The notes: generated by a model not told the origin, from the letters alone. A stretch of DNA of 64,000 nt from Pseudonocardia sp. CNS-004 (GCA_001942185.1 MKJV01000112.1:124001-188000); one strand, 5' to 3'. Positions 46,885-57,020 are shown, numbered from the stretch's first letter. Translations and numbers: made by a program.

Positions 46885-48015
46885 ATGGCGGTCACCACGA
46901 GTACCGAACGCCAGGTGGACGCGCTCGTCACGAGCTGCGCCGCGACCGGCGACAGCACCGACCTGTTCGACTCCGTCTCCCGCCGGCTGCGCCGGATGGT
47001 GCCCTTCGACGGGGCGGCCTGGTTCGCCACCGACCCGGCGACGACGTTGGCGACCTGCCCGGTGCGCATCGAGAACGTCGAGGCCGGGCACTGCGAGTCC
47101 TACTGGGACCGCGAGTTCCTGATCGAGGACTCGCTGTTGTTCCGCGACCTGGCCCGCGGTTCCCGGGGTGCGGGCACCCTGTTCGCCGCCACGGACGGCC
47201 ATCCCGCCCGCAGCGCCCGCTACCGGGAGTTCCTCGCCCCGCAGGGCTACGGCGACGAGCTACGCGCCGTGTGCCGGCTCGGTACCGGCATCTGGGGCGT
47301 GTTCGACGTGTTCCGCGAGCGCGGCCGTGAGCCCTTCTCCGAACGCGAGGTCGACCTCATCGCGGGCATGGGCCCGGCGTTGGCGGCCGCGCTGCGGGCC
47401 GGGGCGCTGACCGAGCCGGATCCGGGCGCGGCTCACGACATCGACGGGCCCGGCACCGCCCTGTTCGACGCCGCCGGGACCTTGTGCTCGTTCGACGAGC
47501 AGGCGGACCACTGGTTCACCGAGTTGGCCGGCCCTGGCTGGGGCGGCGACGAGCTGCCCCCGCAGCTCGCCATCGTCACCGCCGTCCTGGCCCGGGCCCA
47601 CGCAGTGGCCGCAGGGCGCGACCGCGGGCCCACGTCGGCCCGGCTGCACTCGGCGTCCGGGCGCTGGCTCGCCGTGCACGCGTCGTGCCTGCGCACCCCC
47701 GCCGGCCGGCCCGGTCCCGTGGCGGTGGTCGTCGAACCGGCGAAGTCCGCGCAGATCGCGCCGCTCATCGTCGAGGCGTACTGCCTGACGCCCCGCGAGC
47801 AGCAGATCACCCAGGCGGTGGCCCGAGGGTTGTCGAACCCGGAGATCGCCGCGGGCCTGCACCTGTCCACGCACACCGTGCGCGATCACCTCAAGGCGGT
47901 CTTCGGCAAGGTCGGTGTCGGCAGCCGGGGCGAGCTGGTGGCCAAGCTGTTCGCCGAGCATTACCGGCCGTCCCTGCACGCGGCCGGGGCGCCGGTCGCG
48001 CACGTGCAGTACTGA
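46885..48015 (+). CDS. LuxR-type helix-turn-helix regulator
   Basis: A 376-residue protein. The first 230 residues have a GAF-like sensory fold (MVPFDGAAWFATDPAT, YGDELRAVCRLGTGIWGVFDVFRE, FSEREVDLIAGMGPALAAAL). The C-terminal LuxR HTH is LTPREQQITQAVARGLSNPEIAAGLHLSTHTVRDHLKAVFGKVGVGSRGELVAKLF. The upstream stretch 46627-46884 has no gene I trust. ATG at 46885. Divergent from the O-methyltransferase, which it may regulate. Confidence 0.87.
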   Translation: MAVTTSTERQVDALVTSCAATGDSTDLFDSVSRRLRRMVPFDGAAWFATDPATTLATCPVRIENVEAGHCESYWDREFLIEDSLLFRDLARGSRGAGTLFAATDGHPARSARYREFLAPQGYGDELRAVCRLGTGIWGVFDVFRERGREPFSEREVDLIAGMGPALAAALRAGALTEPDPGAAHDIDGPGTALFDAAGTLCSFDEQADHWFTELAGPGWGGDELPPQLAIVTAVLARAHAVAAGRDRGPTSARLHSASGRWLAVHASCLRTPAGRPGPVAVVVEPAKSAQIAPLIVEAYCLTPREQQITQAVARGLSNPEIAAGLHLSTHTVRDHLKAVFGKVGVGSRGELVAKLFAEHYRPSLHAAGAPVAHVQY

Positions 48016-48090
48016 TCCGCGCTGTCGGTGACGCCGGCGGGCCGGCTCGAACGACGCCACGGCACCCTGAGCTCGGCGCCACGACTGCTG

Positions 48091-48988
48091 TCAGCCGCCG
48101 GCCTGGTGCGTCGCGGCGGCGGGCGCGGCGACGAGGAGGAACGCTCGGGCGGCGGGAGAGAGGTCGACGTCGCGGTGGACGATCGAGGCCTCGAGCCGCT
48201 CGTCGGTGACGAGGTCGTGGACGACGAGCCCGGCCTCCCGGGCCAGGGCCCGCCACGCCTCGGCCATGATCGCTATCCCGGTTCCGTTGAGCACCATCGG
48301 CAGGACCGCCTCCCGGTGCTCGGTCTCCACCACGGCGATCGTCGACCGGTTCGCCGCGATTGCCTGGTCCGCCACCCGGCGCATCCCCGTGCCCGGCTGG
48401 CCGATGATGAGCCGCTGGCCCTCGAGCTGGTCGTAGGTCAGCGGGCCACGCGCGGGCAGGTTCGCCTCCCGGCAGGAGACGACGATGAAGCCTGCCGGGT
48501 GAGCGGGTGCACGACGAGGTCCTGGGCGTCCGGCGTGGCCGTCACGGCCATGATCCCGAGTTCGACGCCGCCGGAGCGCACGAGCGACATCACCGTCTGC
48601 GGCGTTCCGGCCGCGCGGATCGAGATCTGCACGAGCGGATACCTGCGCACGAACCGGTCGATGACGGCCGGCAGCGGGTCGACCGCCTGCGACGGCATCG
48701 TCGCGAGGAGCAGCGCCCGGTCCGCAGCCCGTTGACCGCCTCGACGTGGGCCCGGGAGAGCTCCATCCAGTGCACGACCTGGCGGGCCGGGGCGATGAGC
48801 GCCTGGCCCGCGGCGGTCAGCTGCAGCCGACGGCCGGTCCGGGTGAACAGCTCGGCGTCGAGGTCGCGCTGGAGCGAGCGCAGCGCCTGCGAGACCGACG
48901 GTTGGGCGACGAAGAGCTTCTCCGCGGCGGCGTGGACACCGCCTTCGTCGACGACGGCGAGGAAGTACTGGAGCTGCCGGACGTCCAC
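48091..48988 (-). CDS. LysR-family regulator of the tartrate locus (frameshifted)
   Basis: About 300 residues; breaks near 48720 and 48500. HTH: MDVRQLQYFLAVVDEGGVHAAAEKLFVAQPSVSQALRSLQRDLDAELFTRTGRRLQLTAAG. Effector domain: PLVQISIRAAGTPQTVMSLVRSGGVELGIM and VLPMVLNGTGIAIMAEA. GTG start at 48988. Divergent from the first tartrate dehydrogenase; the gap carries a T-N11-A box and a second palindrome. Confidence 0.85.
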
Positions 48989-49032
48989 AGCGGCACGCTA
49001 CCCGTCGATGCGGTGCAACCTATGTGAGTCGC

Positions 49033-49046
49033 CGTCCGATCGGACG
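49033..49046. promoter_or_regulatory. 14-base perfect palindrome in the tartrate promoter region
   Basis: CGTCCGATCGGACG is a perfect palindrome 45 bases from the LysR start. A candidate operator, perhaps the autoregulatory site. Confidence 0.4.
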
Positions 49047-49070
49047 ACACGCGCACTGTCGGCACCGTCG

Positions 49071-49087
49071 GATAAGCGCCGCTTATC
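49071..49087. promoter_or_regulatory. LysR-type T-N11-A box
   Basis: GATAAGC-GCC-GCTTATC: 7-base perfect arms, containing TAAGCGCCGCTTA (T-N11-A). It lies 87 bases upstream of the tartrate dehydrogenase ATG and matches the LysR recognition-site form. Confidence 0.55.
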
Positions 49088-49173
49088 AATGCTATCGGAT
49101 GTTGGTCTTGGACGCCGCCGTGCTGCCGGCGGTTCACTCCGTTCCGGACCCACCCATCCGAACCGGAGACACG

Positions 49174-50267
49174 ATGCCCAGCACCGCACGCACCTACCGC
49201 ATCGCGACGATCCCGGGCGACGGTGTCGGCCGCGAGGTCGTCGACGCCGGGCGCGCCGTCCTCGACGCCGCCGCCCGCAGCGCCGGCGAGGACTTCGTGT
49301 TCGAGTGGACCGAGTTCCCCTGGGGCTCGAGCTACTTCGGCGAGACCGGCCGGATGATGCCCGAGGAGGGCCTGCAGACCCTCGAGGACTTCGACGCGAT
49401 CTACTTCGGCGCCGTCGGCTGGCCCGGCGTGCCCGACCACGTGAGCCTCTGGGGCCTGCGCCTGGCGATCTGCCAGGGCTTCGACCAATGGGCGACGTCC
49501 GGCCGGTCGTCTTCCACCCCGGGTGACCTCCCCGCTGCGCAAGGCCGACTCGACCGAGCTCGACTGGGTGGTCGTCCGCGAGAACAGCGAGGGCGAGTAC
49601 GCCGGGCTCGGGGGCCGCAACTTCTCCGCCCGCGAGGGCGGCGAGATCGCCGTCCAGAGCTCGCTGTTCACCGAGACGGGCTGCGAGCGGATCATGCGGT
49701 TCTCCTTCGAACTGGCCCGCACCCGCGACCGCAAGAAGGTCGCGAGCGTGACGAAGTCCAACGCCCAGCAGTACGGCATGGTCCTGTGGGACGACGTCTT
49801 CCGTCGCGTGGCCGCCGACTACCCGGACGTCGAGACGGAGTCCGTGCTCGTCGACGCGATGGCCGCCCGGTTCGTCCTCGACCCGGAGAGCCTGTCCGTG
49901 GTCGTCGCCTCGAACCTCAACGCCGACATCCTGTCCGACCTCGGCAGCGCCCTCGCCGGCAGCCTCGGGATCGCCGCCAGCGCCAACCTCAACCCCGAGC
50001 GGCGCTACCCCTCGATGTTCGAGCCCGTCCACGGCTCGGCTCCCGACATCGCCGGGCGCGGTGTCGCCAACCCGATCGGCGCCGTCGCCAGCGGCGCGCT
50101 GATGCTCGACCACCTCGGCCATCCCGAGCGCCGACGCCGTGCGCGCCGCGATCGACGTCACCACCGCCGCGGGCGCCCTGACGAAGGACCTCGGCGGGTC
50201 GGCCACGACCGAGGACGTCACATCGGCGCTGGTCGCAGCCCTGCGCGAGCCCGCCGTCGCTCGATAA
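49174..50267 (+). CDS. Tartrate dehydrogenase/D-malate dehydrogenase-type enzyme, copy 1 (frameshifted)
   Basis: About 365 residues; breaks near 49500 and 50130. Isocitrate/isopropylmalate-dehydrogenase family: YRIATIPGDGVGREVVDAGRAVL, GRMMPEEGLQTLEDFDAIYFGAVGWPGVPDHVSLWGLRL, DWVVVRENSEGEYAGLGG, and the cofactor segment YPSMFEPVHGSAPDIAGRGVANPIGA. The GxxHG-like end marks NAD-dependent enzymes of the TtuC branch. It oxidises (and may decarboxylate) tartrate or D-malate. ATG at 49174. First gene of the tartrate operon. Confidence 0.87.
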
Positions 50268-50309
50268 CCGCCGAAACCCCCGCGACGCACCGATCCAACG
50301 GAGGATCCG

Positions 50310-51285
50310 ATGAAGCGATTCGCCAAGACCGCCCTGCCCGTCCTCATCGTCAGCGCCATGGTCACCGCCTGCGGCGGAATCGGCGGCGGTGACGATCCCG
50401 CGGCCTATCCCGAGCGTCCGATCGACTACGTGCTCGGCTTCGATGCCGGCGGCGAGTCCGACATCACCGCGCGCCTGCAGCAGGAGCCGCTCCAGGAGGC
50501 GCTCGGCACCGAGGTGTCGGTCTCCTACCAGCCGGGCGCCGGTGGCGCGCTCGCGTGGTCGGAACTGACCCGCACGGAGCCCGACGGCTACACGATCATG
50601 GGCCACAACCTGCCCCACATCATCCTCCAGCCGATGATGCGCGAGGACGCCGGATACGAGACCGAGGAGCTCAAGCAGGTCTACATCTTCCAGTCGACGC
50701 CGAACATCCTCGCCGTCCGCGCCGACAGCGAGTACCGGACGCTCGACGACTTCATCGCCGCGGCGAAGGCGAACCCCGGCGCGATCTCGGTCGGCGGCTC
50801 GGGCGACTTCAGCGCCAACCACATCGGCACCCTCCTGCTCAATGACGAGGCGGGCATCGAGACGACCTACACGCCGTTCTCCGGGACCGGCGCCGCAGTG
50901 CCCGCGTTGCTCGGTGGGCACGTCGACGCGCTCATGACCTACACCCCGATGATCGGCCAGCTCGGTGACCAGATCCGCGTCCTCGGCATCGCCACCGAGG
51001 AGCCGATGGCGGGCCTCGAGGCCCACCCCGACCTTCACCCAGCAGGGCATCGACCTCGTCGAGGGCGCCTACCGCGGCGTCGCCGTCCCGCCGGAGACCC
51101 CCGACGTCATCGTCGAGAAGCTCGCCGCCACGTTCGCGAAGATCAACGAAGACCCCGCGGTCGTCGAGCAGTTCAAGGAGCAGCTGTTCGTCCTGGAGAA
51201 CATGGGACCCGCGGAGGCCACGGCGTTCACGCAGGAACGCAAGGCGGTCTACCAGGGCCTCTTCGAGCGCCTCGGCATGCTCTGA
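50310..51285 (+). CDS. tctC: TctC-type extracytoplasmic solute-binding protein (frameshifted)
   Basis: About 325 residues; break near 51030. Lipoprotein signal VIVSAMVTACGG (Cys at about 21), then the TTT-family pattern YPERPIDYVLGFDAGGESDITARLQ, VSYQPGAGGALAWSEL, DGYTIMGHN, and GTGAAVPALLGGHVDALMTY. It captures a carboxylate for the TctAB permease. ATG has GGAGG upstream. Confidence 0.87.
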
Positions 51286-51315
51286 CGGCGCTCGACCGCG
51301 CGGAAGGGAAGTCCC

Positions 51316-52857
51316 ATGCTCGACCTCCTCGGCGGCGGCCTCCTCGCGAACCTGGCGCCGTCGATGCTGCTGCTCGTGCTCGTCGGCACCGCCGCGGGAA
51401 TGGCCATCGGTGCCATGCCCGGCCTCAGCGCGACGATGGGGCTGGCGCTGCTCGTCCCGTTCACCTTCGTCATGGAGCCCACCCAGGCCCTCGTGCTCCT
51501 GGGCGCCTTCTACATGGGCGCCATCTACGGCGGGTCGTTCACCGCCATCCTCGTGAACGCGCCAGGAACGCCGTCGTCGGTCGCGACAGCCCTCGAGGGC
51601 TACCAGATGACGAAGAAGGGCAAGAGCGAGCTGGCCGTCGTCGGCGCGACGATGGGCTCGCTCGTCGGCGGCCTCATCGGCGTCGTCGCCCTCGTCTTCC
51701 TCGCGCCGCCGCTCGCCGAGTTCTCGCTGCGCTTCGGGCCGCAGGAGTACTTCTGGATCGCGATCTTCGGCCTGACGATCATCATCTCGATGGCCTCGGG
51801 GTCGCTGGTCAAGGGCCTCATCGGCGGCGTACTCGGCCTCCTGCTCGCCACCGTCGGCATCGCCCCGGTCGGCGGCGAGGTCCGGTTCACCTTCGGCGAG
51901 TCGATGCTCCAGGGCGGCGTGCCGCTCGTGCCCGCCATGGTCGGGCTCTTCACGATCCCCGAGGTCATCCGGCTCGTCGCCCGCAAGGGCCGCGAGGCGC
52001 AGATGATCTCCGAGCGCGAGGACCGCGAGAGGCTGTGGCCGATGATCCGGCTGATCTTCTCGAGGCCGGTGAACCTCGTCCGCTCGAGCGTCATCGGCAC
52101 GGTCACGGGCATCCTGCCCGGCGCGGGCGGCAGCATCGCCAACCTCGTGGCCTACAACGAGGCGAAGCGGTCCTCGAAACACCCCGAGACCTACGGCAAG
52201 GGTGAACTCGACGGCGTCGTCGCCGCGGAGTCCGCGAACAACGCCACGGTCGGCGGCGGGATGATCCCGACCCTGACGCTCGGCGTGCCCGGCACCCCGC
52301 CGGACGCCATCATCATCGGCGTCCTGCTCCTGCACGGGTTGCGTCCCGGTGCCGAGCTGTTCACCGCCTCCGGCGACCTCGTCTACACCTTCATCATCGC
52401 GCTGGCGGTCTCCGCGGTCATGATGGTGCCGGTCGGCCTCATCGGCGGGCGCGCCCTCCAGCGCGGCGTCGTCGCGATGCCGGCCCGGTACCTCGCGCCC
52501 GGCATCACGGTGCTGACGATCGTCGGCGCGTACGCGGTGCGCACCTCCGTCGTCGACGTCGTCATCATGCTCGTCCTCGGCGTCCTCGCCTACTTCCTGT
52601 CGCTCGCGGGCATCAGCGCCGCACCGATCGTCCTCGGGCTCATCCTCGGCTCGATCGCCGAGACCGGGCTCGTGCAGGGCCTGCTCACCGCGCAGGGCGA
52701 GCCGCAGCCGTGGCTGACGTTCTTCACCCGCCCGCTCAGCCTCGTCCTCATCGCCCTCACGGTCGTCTCGCTGGCCTGGCCGTTCGTGCGGGCGTGGCGC
52801 GAACGGCAGTCCCATCGGACCGACACCCACCCCGCCGAGACGCTGGGGAAGGACTGA
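51316..52857 (+). CDS. tctA: TctA-type permease of the tripartite tricarboxylate transporter
   Basis: A 513-residue intact protein with about 11-12 helices. GAMPGLSATMGLALLVPFTFVM and GAFYMGAIYGGSFTAILVNAPGTPSSVATALEGYQM are the TctA signature, as is GILPGAGGSIANLVAYNEAKRSSKHPETYGKGELDGVVAAESANNATVGGGMIPTLTLGVPG. It forms the large channel subunit. Downstream of tctC by 30 bases; gene order C-A-B. Confidence 0.93.
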   Translation: MLDLLGGGLLANLAPSMLLLVLVGTAAGMAIGAMPGLSATMGLALLVPFTFVMEPTQALVLLGAFYMGAIYGGSFTAILVNAPGTPSSVATALEGYQMTKKGKSELAVVGATMGSLVGGLIGVVALVFLAPPLAEFSLRFGPQEYFWIAIFGLTIIISMASGSLVKGLIGGVLGLLLATVGIAPVGGEVRFTFGESMLQGGVPLVPAMVGLFTIPEVIRLVARKGREAQMISEREDRERLWPMIRLIFSRPVNLVRSSVIGTVTGILPGAGGSIANLVAYNEAKRSSKHPETYGKGELDGVVAAESANNATVGGGMIPTLTLGVPGTPPDAIIIGVLLLHGLRPGAELFTASGDLVYTFIIALAVSAVMMVPVGLIGGRALQRGVVAMPARYLAPGITVLTIVGAYAVRTSVVDVVIMLVLGVLAYFLSLAGISAAPIVLGLILGSIAETGLVQGLLTAQGEPQPWLTFFTRPLSLVLIALTVVSLAWPFVRAWRERQSHRTDTHPAETLGKD

Positions 52858-52858
52858 C

Positions 52859-53325
52859 ATGGCCAGACCCGCCACGCTCGACGACAAGATCAACATTGCC
52901 GCCGCCGTCCTGACCGTCGCCGTCGCCGCCGTCTTCTGGTCCCAGCGCAGCTACACGACCGAGTACGGGGGGACGTTCGCCGACCCGGTCATCATCGTCC
53001 TGGGGGCCCTCGGGCTCGTGCTCCTCGTCTTCGGGCTGCTGCGCCGGCCGGTGGGGCGCGGCACCGAGGTGGAGGAAGGGTTGCCGGTGCGCGGGCTCGT
53101 GCTCGCCGTCGCGCTCCTCACCGCATGGGTCGCGGCCCTGCCGTACCTGGGCTACCTCGTCGGGGGATCGTCTTCTTCGTCCTCATGGCGGTGCTCATGC
53201 GCACGGAGCGGCCGACCCCGCGCGGCATCCTCCTCGACGTCGTCGTCGCGGTCGTCGTCGTCACCGCCTTCTACCTGATCTTCACCGAGGTGCTCTACGT
53301 CCGCCTGCCCGACCTGGAGTTCTGA
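52859..53325 (+). CDS. tctB: TctB-type small permease subunit (frameshifted)
   Basis: About 155 residues with four hydrophobic helices; break near 53165. INIAAAVLTVAVAAVFWSQRSY, PVIIVLGALGLVLLVFGLLRRP, GLVLAVALLTAWVAALPYLGYLV and ILLDVVVAVVVVTAFYLIFTEVLYVRLP fit TctB. ATG at 52859, two bases after the tctA stop codon. Confidence 0.82.
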
Positions 53326-53415
53326 GCAGACCGACCCACCCGAGGCGCACCGCGACAGCACCCGGCTGCCCGCGCGGCGCGCCGTTGCCGTGCCCACCGG
53401 CACACGAGGAGACCC

Positions 53416-54494
53416 ATGGACACGAGGTACCGGATCGCCACCATCCCCGGCGACGGCATCGGCAACGAGGTCGTACCCGCCGCCGTGGACGTCCTCGAGC
53501 GCGCCGGGAGCCACTTCGGGATCCGGCTCGAGTGGACCGAACTCGAGTGGTCGTGCGAGTACTCGCCCGCACCGGCCGGATGATGCCCGAGGACGGGCTC
53601 GACGTCCTGCGCGAGCACGACCAGATCTTCCTCGGCGCCGTCGGCTACCCGGGCGTGCCCGACCACGTCTCCCTGTGGGGGCTGCTCATCCCGATCCGCC
53701 GGGCCTTCCGCCAGTACGTCAACCTCCGGCCCGTCACCCTCCTGCCCGGCATCGAGAGCCCGCTGCGTGCGGTGCCCGCGGGTGGCCTCGACTTCGTCGT
53801 CGTCCGGGAGAACAACGAGGGCGAGTACTCCGAGGTCGGCGGGCGCCTCTACCGCGGCACCCCGGACGAGGCGGCGATACAGGAGGCGGTCTTCACCCGC
53901 CGCGGGGTCGAACGGGTCATGCGCTACGCCTTCGACCTCGCCCGGAGCCGGAAGGGTCGACTCGCCTCGGCGACGAAGTCCAACGGGATCATCCACTCGA
54001 TGCCGTTCTGGGACGAGATCTTCCGCGAGCTCGGCGCCGGGCATCCCGATGTGAAGACGAGCGAGTACCACATCGACGCCCTCGCGGCCCTGTTCGTCCT
54101 CGACCCGACCCGGTTCGACGTGGTCGTCGCCTCGAACCTCTTCGGCGACATCCTCACCGACCTCGGCGCGGCGATCATCGGCAGCATCGGATTCGCGCCG
54201 TCGGCCAACCTCAACCCCGAACGCGAGTTCCCGTCGATGTTCGAGCCCGTCCACGGCTCCGCCCCCGACATCGCCGGCACCGGGCGGGCCAACCCGATCG
54301 GTCAGGTCTGGGCCGGGGCGATGATGCTCGAGCACCTCGGCCACGCCGACGCCGCCGCTGCGGTCATGGGCGCGGTAACCCACGTCCTCGCCGAGACCGG
54401 GGTGCGCACCCGCGACCTGGGCGGTACCGCGTCGACGCAGGAGATGACCGCCGAGCTCCTCAATGCCCTCGATCAGGAGGTGGTGGCCCGATGA
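53416..54494 (+). CDS. Tartrate dehydrogenase-type enzyme, copy 2 (frameshifted)
   Basis: About 360 residues; break near 53570. Same family as copy 1: YRIATIPGDGIGNEVVPAAVDVLE, GRMMPEDGLDVLREHDQIFLGAVGYPGVPDHVSLWGLLIPIRR, FVVVRENNEGEYSEVGG, and FPSMFEPVHGSAPDIAGTGRANPIGQVWAG. By eye the two share about half their residues and so are not a recent duplication. It may prefer a different stereoisomer. Its stop overlaps the dehydratase ATG. Confidence 0.87.
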
Positions 54495-55657
54495 AGATCG
54501 TCGACATCCGCGAGCGGACGTTCCCGATCAGCTCCCCGATCCGCAACGCCTACATCGACTTCAGCCGGATGACGCTCAGCCTCGTCGCCGTCGTCACCGA
54601 TGTCGTCCGGGACGGCAAGCCGGTGGTCGGGTACGGGTTCAACTCCAACGGCCGCTACGGCCAGGGCGCGATGATGCGCGAGCGCTTCGTCCCGCGGGTG
54701 CTGGAGGCCGACCCGTCGACCCTGCTCGACGGCACCGGGGGCAATCTCGACCCCGCCGCCGTGTGGGCGGCGATGATGCGCAACGAGAAGCCCGGCGGGC
54801 ACGGCGAGCGCTCGGTGGCCGTCGGCACGATCGACATGGCGGTGTGGGACGCCGTCGCGAAGATCGAGGGCAAGCCCCTGTTCCAGCTGCTCGCCCAGCG
54901 GTACGGGAACGGGGAACCCGACCGCCGGATCTTCGTCTACGCCGCGGGCGGGTACTACTACCCCGGCCAGGACCTCACGGCGCTGCAGGACGAGATGCGC
55001 AGCTACACCGACCGCGGCTACACGGTCGTGAAGCAGAAGATCGGTGGCGCCGACCTCGACGCCGACCGGCGCCGGATCGAGGCCGTCCTCGACGTACTGG
55101 GGCCCGGTCAGCGCCTCGCCGTGGACGCCAACGGCCGGTTCGACCGGGACACCGCCCTGCGCTACGCCGAGGCGCTCGCCCCGTACGACCTGTTCTGGTA
55201 CGAGGAGCCCGGCGACCCCCTCGACTACGAGCTCCAGGCCGAGGTGGCGGCCGCCTACGCCTCGCCGCTCGCGACGGGGGAGGACCTGTTCTCCATGCAG
55301 GACGCCCGCAACCTCATCCGCTACGGCGGGCTGCGCCGGGACGAGGACTGGCTGCAGTTCGACTGCGCGCTGAGCTACGGGCTCGTCGAGTACCTGCGCA
55401 CCCTCGACATGCTCCGGGAGAACGACTGGTCGCCGACCCGCTGCATCCCCCACGGCGGGCACCAGATGTCGCTCAACATCGCCGCCGGCCTCGGCCTGGG
55501 AGGGAACGAGTCCTACCCGGACCTCTTCCAGCCCTTCGGCGGGTTCCCCGACGGCGTCACGGTCGAGGACGGATACGTCACGATGCCTGACCTGCCAGGC
55601 ATCGGATTCGAGGGAAAGGCTGACCTGTACTCGCTCATGGCTGACCTGGCCGGCTGA
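54491..55657 (+). CDS. tarD: D(-)-tartrate dehydratase, enolase superfamily
   Basis: A 388-residue intact protein very close to Bradyrhizobium TarD. Catalytic Lys181 and Lys183 (VVKQKIGG), metal ligands Asp212 (VDANGR), Glu238 (FWYEEPGD) and Glu264 (ATGEDLF), and His321 (RCIPHGGHQMS) are present. The N-terminal capping domain begins FPISSPIRNAYIDFSRMT. It converts D-tartrate to oxaloacetate. Co-encoded with transporter and dehydrogenases for tartrate use. Confidence 0.93.
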   Translation: MKIVDIRERTFPISSPIRNAYIDFSRMTLSLVAVVTDVVRDGKPVVGYGFNSNGRYGQGAMMRERFVPRVLEADPSTLLDGTGGNLDPAAVWAAMMRNEKPGGHGERSVAVGTIDMAVWDAVAKIEGKPLFQLLAQRYGNGEPDRRIFVYAAGGYYYPGQDLTALQDEMRSYTDRGYTVVKQKIGGADLDADRRRIEAVLDVLGPGQRLAVDANGRFDRDTALRYAEALAPYDLFWYEEPGDPLDYELQAEVAAAYASPLATGEDLFSMQDARNLIRYGGLRRDEDWLQFDCALSYGLVEYLRTLDMLRENDWSPTRCIPHGGHQMSLNIAAGLGLGGNESYPDLFQPFGGFPDGVTVEDGYVTMPDLPGIGFEGKADLYSLMADLAG

Positions 55658-55710
55658 GGAGCACCTTGTGCGGCCGGCGCAGATCACGGGGCCACCCCGC
55701 GTGGCCGTCC

Positions 55711-56199
55711 TCACAGCCCAGGCGGAGTCGGCTCTCGGAGCGGACCGGCCGAGCCCATGGCGGGCGTCGGGCAGGCGACCGCGGCCCGCAACCGGGCCCG
55801 CAGTGCCGCGCCGAGCCCGACCACGGCGAACACGGCCAGGAACGGCTGGACCGGCTCGAACCAGCTCATCGCGCCGGTGTAGCCGAGCACGGCCAGCACG
55901 AGCTTGTTGCAGACCGGACAGCCGACGGCGAAGAAGCCGAGCACCGCCCCGGCCGACGCCCGCCGGCCGCCCGGGCCCTCGGGAGCGCGGACGTAGGTCG
56001 CCGCGACGAGGCCGGACAGGAGAGCGACCACGCCGAGCACCGCGTAGGCCCAGCCCGGGGTGGCGATCTCCCGCCAGAACCACGGGTTCGGCAACACCGC
56101 CGTCGGGACCGCGATGAGGACGGCCGCCGCAGCCGTGGAGAGCGCCGCGACCACCCAGTGCCGCACCGTCCACGCGCGCATCACACCGAGCGCGGTCAC
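55711..56199 (-). CDS. Membrane protein with CPVC motif
   Basis: A 162-residue, four-helix membrane protein. Helix 3 opens with VLGFFAVGCPVCNKLVLAVLGYTGAM; the CPxC pair may take part in thiol exchange, as in CcdA/VKOR-like proteins, though no family is certain. GTG start at 56199 overlaps the end of a small upstream frame. Its neighbour upstream is a peroxiredoxin, which supports a redox role. Confidence 0.6.
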   Translation of the reverse strand: MTALGVMRAWTVRHWVVAALSTAAAAVLIAVPTAVLPNPWFWREIATPGWAYAVLGVVALLSGLVAATYVRAPEGPGGRRASAGAVLGFFAVGCPVCNKLVLAVLGYTGAMSWFEPVQPFLAVFAVVGLGAALRARLRAAVACPTPAMGSAGPLREPTPPGL

Positions 56200-56332
56200 C
56201 GAACCTCCTCCCGCTCGGGCCCGCGTCGGGGGCCGACGTGCCGCGGCGGCGCAACAACCGGTGGGCCGGCACCGCCAGGACGATCAGCACGATACCCGGC
56301 AGCACCGCCGCGCCGGGTGCGCCACCGAACAC
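56196..56332 (-). CDS. Possible small single-helix membrane ORF
   Basis: GTG at 56332 gives VFGGAPGAAVLPGIVLIVLA with a following basic stretch; a shift near 56240 leads to GPEREEVR and a stop that overlaps the next start (GTGA). About 45 residues. Supported only by the overlap and the helix. Confidence 0.3.
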
Positions 56333-56482
56333 ACCCGGGACCCGGGACGGCCGCAACCGGATGCTGATGGTCGCCGCGTACGCACGGGACACGCGGCGCA
56401 CAAGCAGCAACCCCTGGTCAGTCGCCGCTTTCGCATGCTCACCCAGCAACCCGCGGGGGTGCTGGCCACGGCGCGACCGCCG

Positions 56483-56962
56483 TCAGCCGGCGTGCTCGCG
56501 CGCGTAGCGGATGAGGCCGACGACATCCTCGGGGACGAGCCGTCCGATGGCACCGCTGGAGTAGACGGAGACGATCACCGACCCGGTGGGGTCCAGCACG
56601 AAGCCCGTGGACTGCAGGTGCACCGGGTCCTCGTTGACGAATGCGCCGGTCGCGTCGGCGATGGCGCGGGCGTCAGCGCTGTGGCCGACCGGGAACTGCA
56701 GGCGGAGCCGGTCGACGTTGGCTCGGGTGGTGGCCTCGTCGTCGACCGACAGCGCGACGACCCGCGCGTCGACGTCGGCGAGGCTGTCGGCGGCGCGCTG
56801 GAATGAACGCAGCTGGGCGTTGCAGTAGGGGCACCAGGATCCCCGGTAGAACAGCACGACACCGTAGTGGCCCGTCAGGGCGTCGGGCAGCTGGAGGGTG
56901 CTGCCGCCGGGCAGGTTCACCGAGAGGGCCGGGAACTTGTCCCCGGGCGCGAGCAGGGTCAT
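56483..56962 (-). CDS. Peroxiredoxin (AhpC/TSA family, redoxin-like)
   Basis: A 160-residue protein. FPALSVNLPGGSTLQLPDALTGHYGVVLFYRGSWCPYCNAQLRSF has the peroxidatic Cys in a WCPYC context, typical of the PRX-like2 type. Then VVALSVDDEATTRANVDRLRLQFPV and FVLDPTGSVIVSVYSSG. It reduces peroxides. The ATG at 56962 has GGAG upstream. The frame is intact. Confidence 0.85.
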   Translation of the reverse strand: MTLLAPGDKFPALSVNLPGGSTLQLPDALTGHYGVVLFYRGSWCPYCNAQLRSFQRAADSLADVDARVVALSVDDEATTRANVDRLRLQFPVGHSADARAIADATGAFVNEDPVHLQSTGFVLDPTGSVIVSVYSSGAIGRLVPEDVVGLIRYAREHAG

Positions 56963-57020
56963 GGTCGTCTCCTTCATGGATGAGCGGATGAGTGGTGCTG
57001 GTCCGAGCCCACGGCGGGGC

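Noticed and set aside
54473..56449. A 658-codon minus-strand frame antisense to tarD
   Set aside because: It contains no domain in the tarD part; only the two ends over 55711-56332 show membrane helices, and these are listed separately.
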